From G963708235 sp963708235 (lineage in GTDB: Bacteria > Actinomycetota > Acidimicrobiia > Spongiisociales > UBA5794), in assembly GCA_963708235.1 (NCBI GenBank), contig OY970200.1, positions 1,178,001 to 1,242,000 of the forward strand: a DNA stretch of 64,000 nt. Reading direction: 5' to 3'. The first letter of the stretch is position 1, and each line of letters starts with the position of its first letter. Below are positions 61,553 to 64,000 of the stretch, piece after piece. The notes beneath the pieces are model-generated. The model was not told the DNA's origin, searched no databases, and was given only the letters and a program-made list of their open reading frames with translations. Both the position numbers and the translations under genes were made by a program.

Positions 61553-61866
61553 ACTCCTGATCGTCGCTGCGCGATTTGGCGCCAGAGAGTGAGGGCAGTC
61601 GACGGCTGTCGAATGTAGCTCGGTGAGGCCCTCCGCTCAAGGGCGGTTGCGATGAGGCCGGCCAGTTCGGCGATGAGGTCGTAGCCGAAGTCCTCGTCGC
61701 CGTCCTCGATGCGCGCCACCGCGGCGGTGGCGATGTCGTCGAATGGCTCGATGGCGTTGAGCCACTGAGCCGCGCCCTCCTGGGAGTCCCTCTCTGGTGG
61801 GAACTCTTCGTTGGCGATGAGGCGGGCGGTCACGAGTTGTGTGGCGACGTCCCTGGCGTTGGGCAT
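61549..61866 (-). CDS. Small acidic protein coupled to the serine integrase
   Basis: 105 residues from MPNARDVATQLVTARLIANE; helical and acidic (AIEPFDDIATAAVARIEDGD, EDFGYDLIAELAGLIATALE). ATGA overlap with the integrase. The start is only about 50 bp from the attachment core, so its promoter must lie at or across attR and would change on excision. A directionality factor or integrase regulator is possible but not shown. Confidence 0.6.
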   Translation of the reverse strand: MPNARDVATQLVTARLIANEEFPPERDSQEGAAQWLNAIEPFDDIATAAVARIEDGDEDFGYDLIAELAGLIATALERRASPSYIRQPSTALTLWRQIAQRRSGV

Positions 61867-61913
61867 GCTGCTTGTGCTCCTGTCTCGACTGCTGGTAAGG
61901 TTAGCAGACGCTC

Positions 61914-61919
61914 GCCCAT
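61914..61919. other. Right attachment core (attR)
   Basis: GCCCAT with element DNA to the left (TTAGCAGACGCTC) and comM to the right (CGCGGCGTGCTC). Joining left and right element flanks reconstructs attP; joining comM flanks reconstructs attB. Confidence 0.82.
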
Positions 61920-62531
61920 CGCGGCGTGCTCTTCCTCGACGAACTCGGCGAGTACCCGCCGACGCTGCTCGATGCGTTGCGACAACCGCTGGAGGAGGGC
62001 AACGTCGTGGTTGCCCGCAAGGGGATCGCGGTGCGATTCCCCTGCCGCTTCCAGCTGGTGGCGGCAACCAATCCCTGCCCCTGCGGGTATCGCGACGACC
62101 GGTTGGAGGGGTGCAGATGCTCCGAAGCTGCCCGTCTCCGTTACACCCGCAGGTTCTCCGGTCCCCTCCTCGATCGGTTCGACCTGCGGGTCAAGGTCGA
62201 ACGACTCGATGTCGACATGATGACCTCGCCGCCCGGTGAGACCAGCGCCGAAGTCCGGCGACGTGTCGTGGCCGCACGAAAACGCCAGGAGGAGCGTGGA
62301 GGGCTCAACGGCGCCATGTCCCGCACCCGACTCGACGAGTTGGACTGGGCGCCGGGGGCTCGACGGACGCTGCGCACCGCAGTGCGGACCAGGAAGCTGA
62401 CGGCTCGGGGGTGGGACCGTTTGCGTCGGGTGGCGGTCACCATCGCCGATCTTGCCGAGTCGAGTGTGATCTCCGCCGCACATGTCGACGAGGCGGCGAT
62501 GTACCGGGAGAAGCCGTGGACCGAGGACTGA
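61914..62531 (+). pseudogene. comM: comM, 3' part
   Basis: Continues AHRGVLFLDELGEYPPTLLD (Walker B), RFQLVAATNPCPCGYRDDRL (sensor and Cys-rich family motif), RRFSGPLLDRFDLRVKVERL (Arg finger region) and LTARGWDRLRRVAVTIADLA. Frame matches the 5' part across one GCCCAT. A GTG at 61926 could start a truncated product, without Walker A. It overlaps dprA by 16 nt. Confidence 0.92.
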
Positions 62532-63460
62532 CCCTGCAACTGGCGTTCGCCGGTCTCCATCCCGACCGGGTCCGCACCCTCACCGAGCGCTACGGCGTGG
62601 CAGGGACCGTGCGTCGGATCGTCGGCGGCGTCATCGAGGTCCCGGACCGTATCCGAGAGGCGGTGGGGGTCGCCGCGGCCGACCGGTTCCACGAGTTGGA
62701 GGTTGCGGGGATCGAGGTCACCGCACCAGGAGACTCCGACTACCCGGTCTCCCTTGCAAGGCTTCCCGAGGCTCCGCCCTGCCTTTTCGTCCGCGGCGCC
62801 ATTCCGCCCGTCCCCACCGTGGCGATCGTCGGCACCCGGCGCTGTACCAGGTACGGGCGCGAACTGGCGTACGAGTACGGAGCAGCGATGGCCGATGCCG
62901 GCTGGTGTGTCACCAGCGGGCTCGCCCGCGGCATCGACGGCGCCGCCCACAAGGGGGTGGTCGCCGCCGGCGGGCTCGGGGTCGGGGTGCTCGGGTGCGG
63001 CATCGATGTCGCCTACCCGCCCGAACATGCCGATCTCGATACGGCACTCTGTCGGGGCGGGGGAGGGGTGATCAGCGAATATCCCCCTGGCGCTCCTCCC
63101 GAGCCGTGGCGGTTCCCCCCACGCAACCGCATCATCTCGGGGATGGCGGCGGCGGTGGTGGTGGTCGAGGCCGCGGTCACCGGTGGGGCGCTGATCACGG
63201 CGCAGTACGCCATGCTCCAGGGACGTGCGGTCTTTGCGGTTCCCGGCGACATCCGCCGTGAGAGCTCGGAGGGATGTAACCGCCTCATCCGGGATGGAGC
63301 CCACCCGGTTTTCGAGCCGGAGGACCTCGTCGAGGAGCTTTCGCTGGTCCTCGGTCCCCCGACACCGAAAGAGGTTGACCAGGGGGAGACCCCTCCGTAC
63401 AGTGCGGCTCACCACGGGCCGAGGCGTTCGACAACGACGCCCGGTCCCAGCTCCCGATGA
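62516..63460 (+). CDS. dprA: DNA-processing protein DprA
   Basis: 314 residues from the GTG at 62516. Rossmann-type DprA core: VAIVGTRRCTRYGRELAYEY, VTSGLARGIDGAAHKGVVAA, GVLGCGIDVAYPPEHADLDT, WRFPPRNRIISGMAAAVVVV and GCNRLIRDGAHPVFEPEDLV. Loads RecA on incoming single-stranded DNA. Overlap with comM shows they were one transcript; with the element inserted, dprA must be read from inside or beyond the element. The Pro/Ser/Thr tail is unstructured. Confidence 0.92.
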   Translation: MDRGLTLQLAFAGLHPDRVRTLTERYGVAGTVRRIVGGVIEVPDRIREAVGVAAADRFHELEVAGIEVTAPGDSDYPVSLARLPEAPPCLFVRGAIPPVPTVAIVGTRRCTRYGRELAYEYGAAMADAGWCVTSGLARGIDGAAHKGVVAAGGLGVGVLGCGIDVAYPPEHADLDTALCRGGGGVISEYPPGAPPEPWRFPPRNRIISGMAAAVVVVEAAVTGGALITAQYAMLQGRAVFAVPGDIRRESSEGCNRLIRDGAHPVFEPEDLVEELSLVLGPPTPKEVDQGETPPYSAAHHGPRRSTTTPGPSSR

Positions 63461-63479
63461 GAGGCTACGGAGGGGAACT

Positions 63480-64000
63480 ATGACGACTGAAGGTGTAGGG
63501 ACACGGGTGCGTCGATCACCCGATGCGACCAGAGGCAGGTCGCGCTCACGCCGCTTTGCAATGCTCATCCTGGCGTTGGCGCTGTTGGGGGTCGCCCCCG
63601 CCGCCAACGCCCAACAGCCCCCGGGACCCATCAAGAACTTCGAGTTCCTGGGCAACCTCAGCGGCATGAACAACATCACCTCGATCAACGTGCTCAACCA
63701 TGCATCCGGCGACGTGCTGGTGGCAGTGGGACGTTTCGGGGTGCGGACGTTCGACCTGTCCAACCCCGAGGCCCCGGTTGCCATGGATCACCTCCTCAGC
63801 GAGGAGCTGATGCTGCCCACCGATACCGGAGGGACCTTCTGGCAGAGCGAGTCGACCAACATCGATCAGCGGCGCAACCTGATCTTCCTGTCCCGCGATC
63901 CTCGGGCCTACAACGGTCCGCAGACCTCGGGCGTCAGCGGCGTCTATGTCATCGACGCCAAGAATCCCTCGAATCTGGAGCTGGTCACGTTCCATCCGAT
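63480..64000 (+). CDS. Secreted LVIVD-repeat-like protein (N-terminal part)
   Basis: Runs off the window after about 173 codons. GGAGGGG precedes the ATG. A long twin-Arg-containing start (TRVRRSPDATRGRSRSRRF) leads to a signal helix (AMLILALALLGVAPAANAQQ). The mature part has beta-propeller-like units: SGDVLVAVGRFGVRTFDLSN, QRRNLIFLSRDP, SGVYVIDAKNPSNLELVTF. These resemble LVIVD repeats of surface-exposed proteins. Function unknown. Confidence 0.7.
   Translation, partial: MTTEGVGTRVRRSPDATRGRSRSRRFAMLILALALLGVAPAANAQQPPGPIKNFEFLGNLSGMNNITSINVLNHASGDVLVAVGRFGVRTFDLSNPEAPVAMDHLLSEELMLPTDTGGTFWQSESTNIDQRRNLIFLSRDPRAYNGPQTSGVSGVYVIDAKNPSNLELVTFHP

Larger units (their letters stand above)
48270..61919. 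mobile_element. Integrated genetic element of 13.6 kb within comM
   Basis: Bounded by GCCCAT at 48270-48275 and 61914-61919. Deleting 13,644 bp between the cores leaves GCCCAT once and restores comM in frame. It carries a tyrosine recombinase on the left, a large serine recombinase at the right end, a repressor, a putative replication initiator with iterons, a DUF4065 protein, many tiny zinc proteins and a phage tape-measure protein. Packaging, head and most tail genes are missing. It could be a phage satellite, a phage-plasmid-like element or a decayed prophage. The tight ATGA-coupled operon argues against random decay. Confidence 0.9.

Noticed and set aside
48270..61919. Calling the element a complete prophage or an integrative conjugative element.
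   Set aside because: No packaging, head or lysis genes, and no relaxase, coupling protein or type IV secretion genes are present.

Overview
The window is high-GC chromosomal DNA of an actinobacterium, most likely of class Acidimicrobiia (inference). The evidence is a conserved actinobacterial gene order (coaD / SepIVA-like / yceD / rpmF / plsX / rnc / mutM / smc / ftsY, then ffh / rpsP / khpA / rimM / trmD / rplS / lepB / DUF2469 / yraN / comM / dprA), an F420-type oxidoreductase, a SigK/RskA-type sigma/anti-sigma pair, frequent GTG/TTG starts, and a secreted protein with the Pro-Thr-Thr-Thr linkers common in Acidimicrobiia. No rRNA, tRNA or CRISPR array was seen.

Layout. 1-7.4 kb (minus strand): end of a UvrD-type helicase, a DUF480 winged-helix protein, a four-gene osmoprotectant (OpuC-type) ABC importer and a DUF488 protein. 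7.5-8.25 kb: a gene-free stretch that reads as two tandem structured non-coding RNAs, each with a 17-nt-spaced promoter, many UUCG hairpins and a near-identical terminator. 8.3-14.4 kb: a PH/SHOCT membrane protein, a GNAT enzyme and a pyrimidine/beta-ureido catabolic cluster with an F420-type oxidoreductase. 14.9-21.2 kb: ECF sigma/anti-sigma, an RNA methyltransferase, small membrane proteins, enoyl-ACP reductase, Ddl, L28. 21.3-47.4 kb: recG-to-comM housekeeping cluster (translation, SRP, chromosome condensation, division), with etfAB, deoA, pirin and a secreted protein interspersed.

48,270-61,919: a 13.6-kb integrated element splits comM at a GCCCAT core. Joining the two comM parts across one core restores an in-frame gene of about 492 codons. 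The left arm (plus strand) carries small genes and a tyrosine recombinase with three tandem core-binding modules; the middle has a DUF4065/Panacea protein; the right arm is a leftward chain of genes with ATGA/GTGA overlaps: HTH repressor, a 28-residue microprotein, HTH protein, a winged-helix putative replication initiator with DNA iterons inside its gene, a series of tiny zinc-knuckle proteins and a lone phage tape-measure protein. A large serine recombinase with a small upstream partner closes the right end. No terminase, portal or capsid gene is present, so it looks like a satellite, phage-plasmid-like or decayed-phage element. 61,914-64,000: the 3' part of comM, dprA, and the start of a secreted beta-propeller-like protein.

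Five genes (opuCA, the PH/SHOCT gene, mutM, smc and a zinc-ribbon gene of the element) need a one-base correction to read through. This looks like sequencing or assembly error, since smc and mutM are otherwise intact. Short 12-18 bp tandem repeats recur at gene ends and in linkers across the core region.
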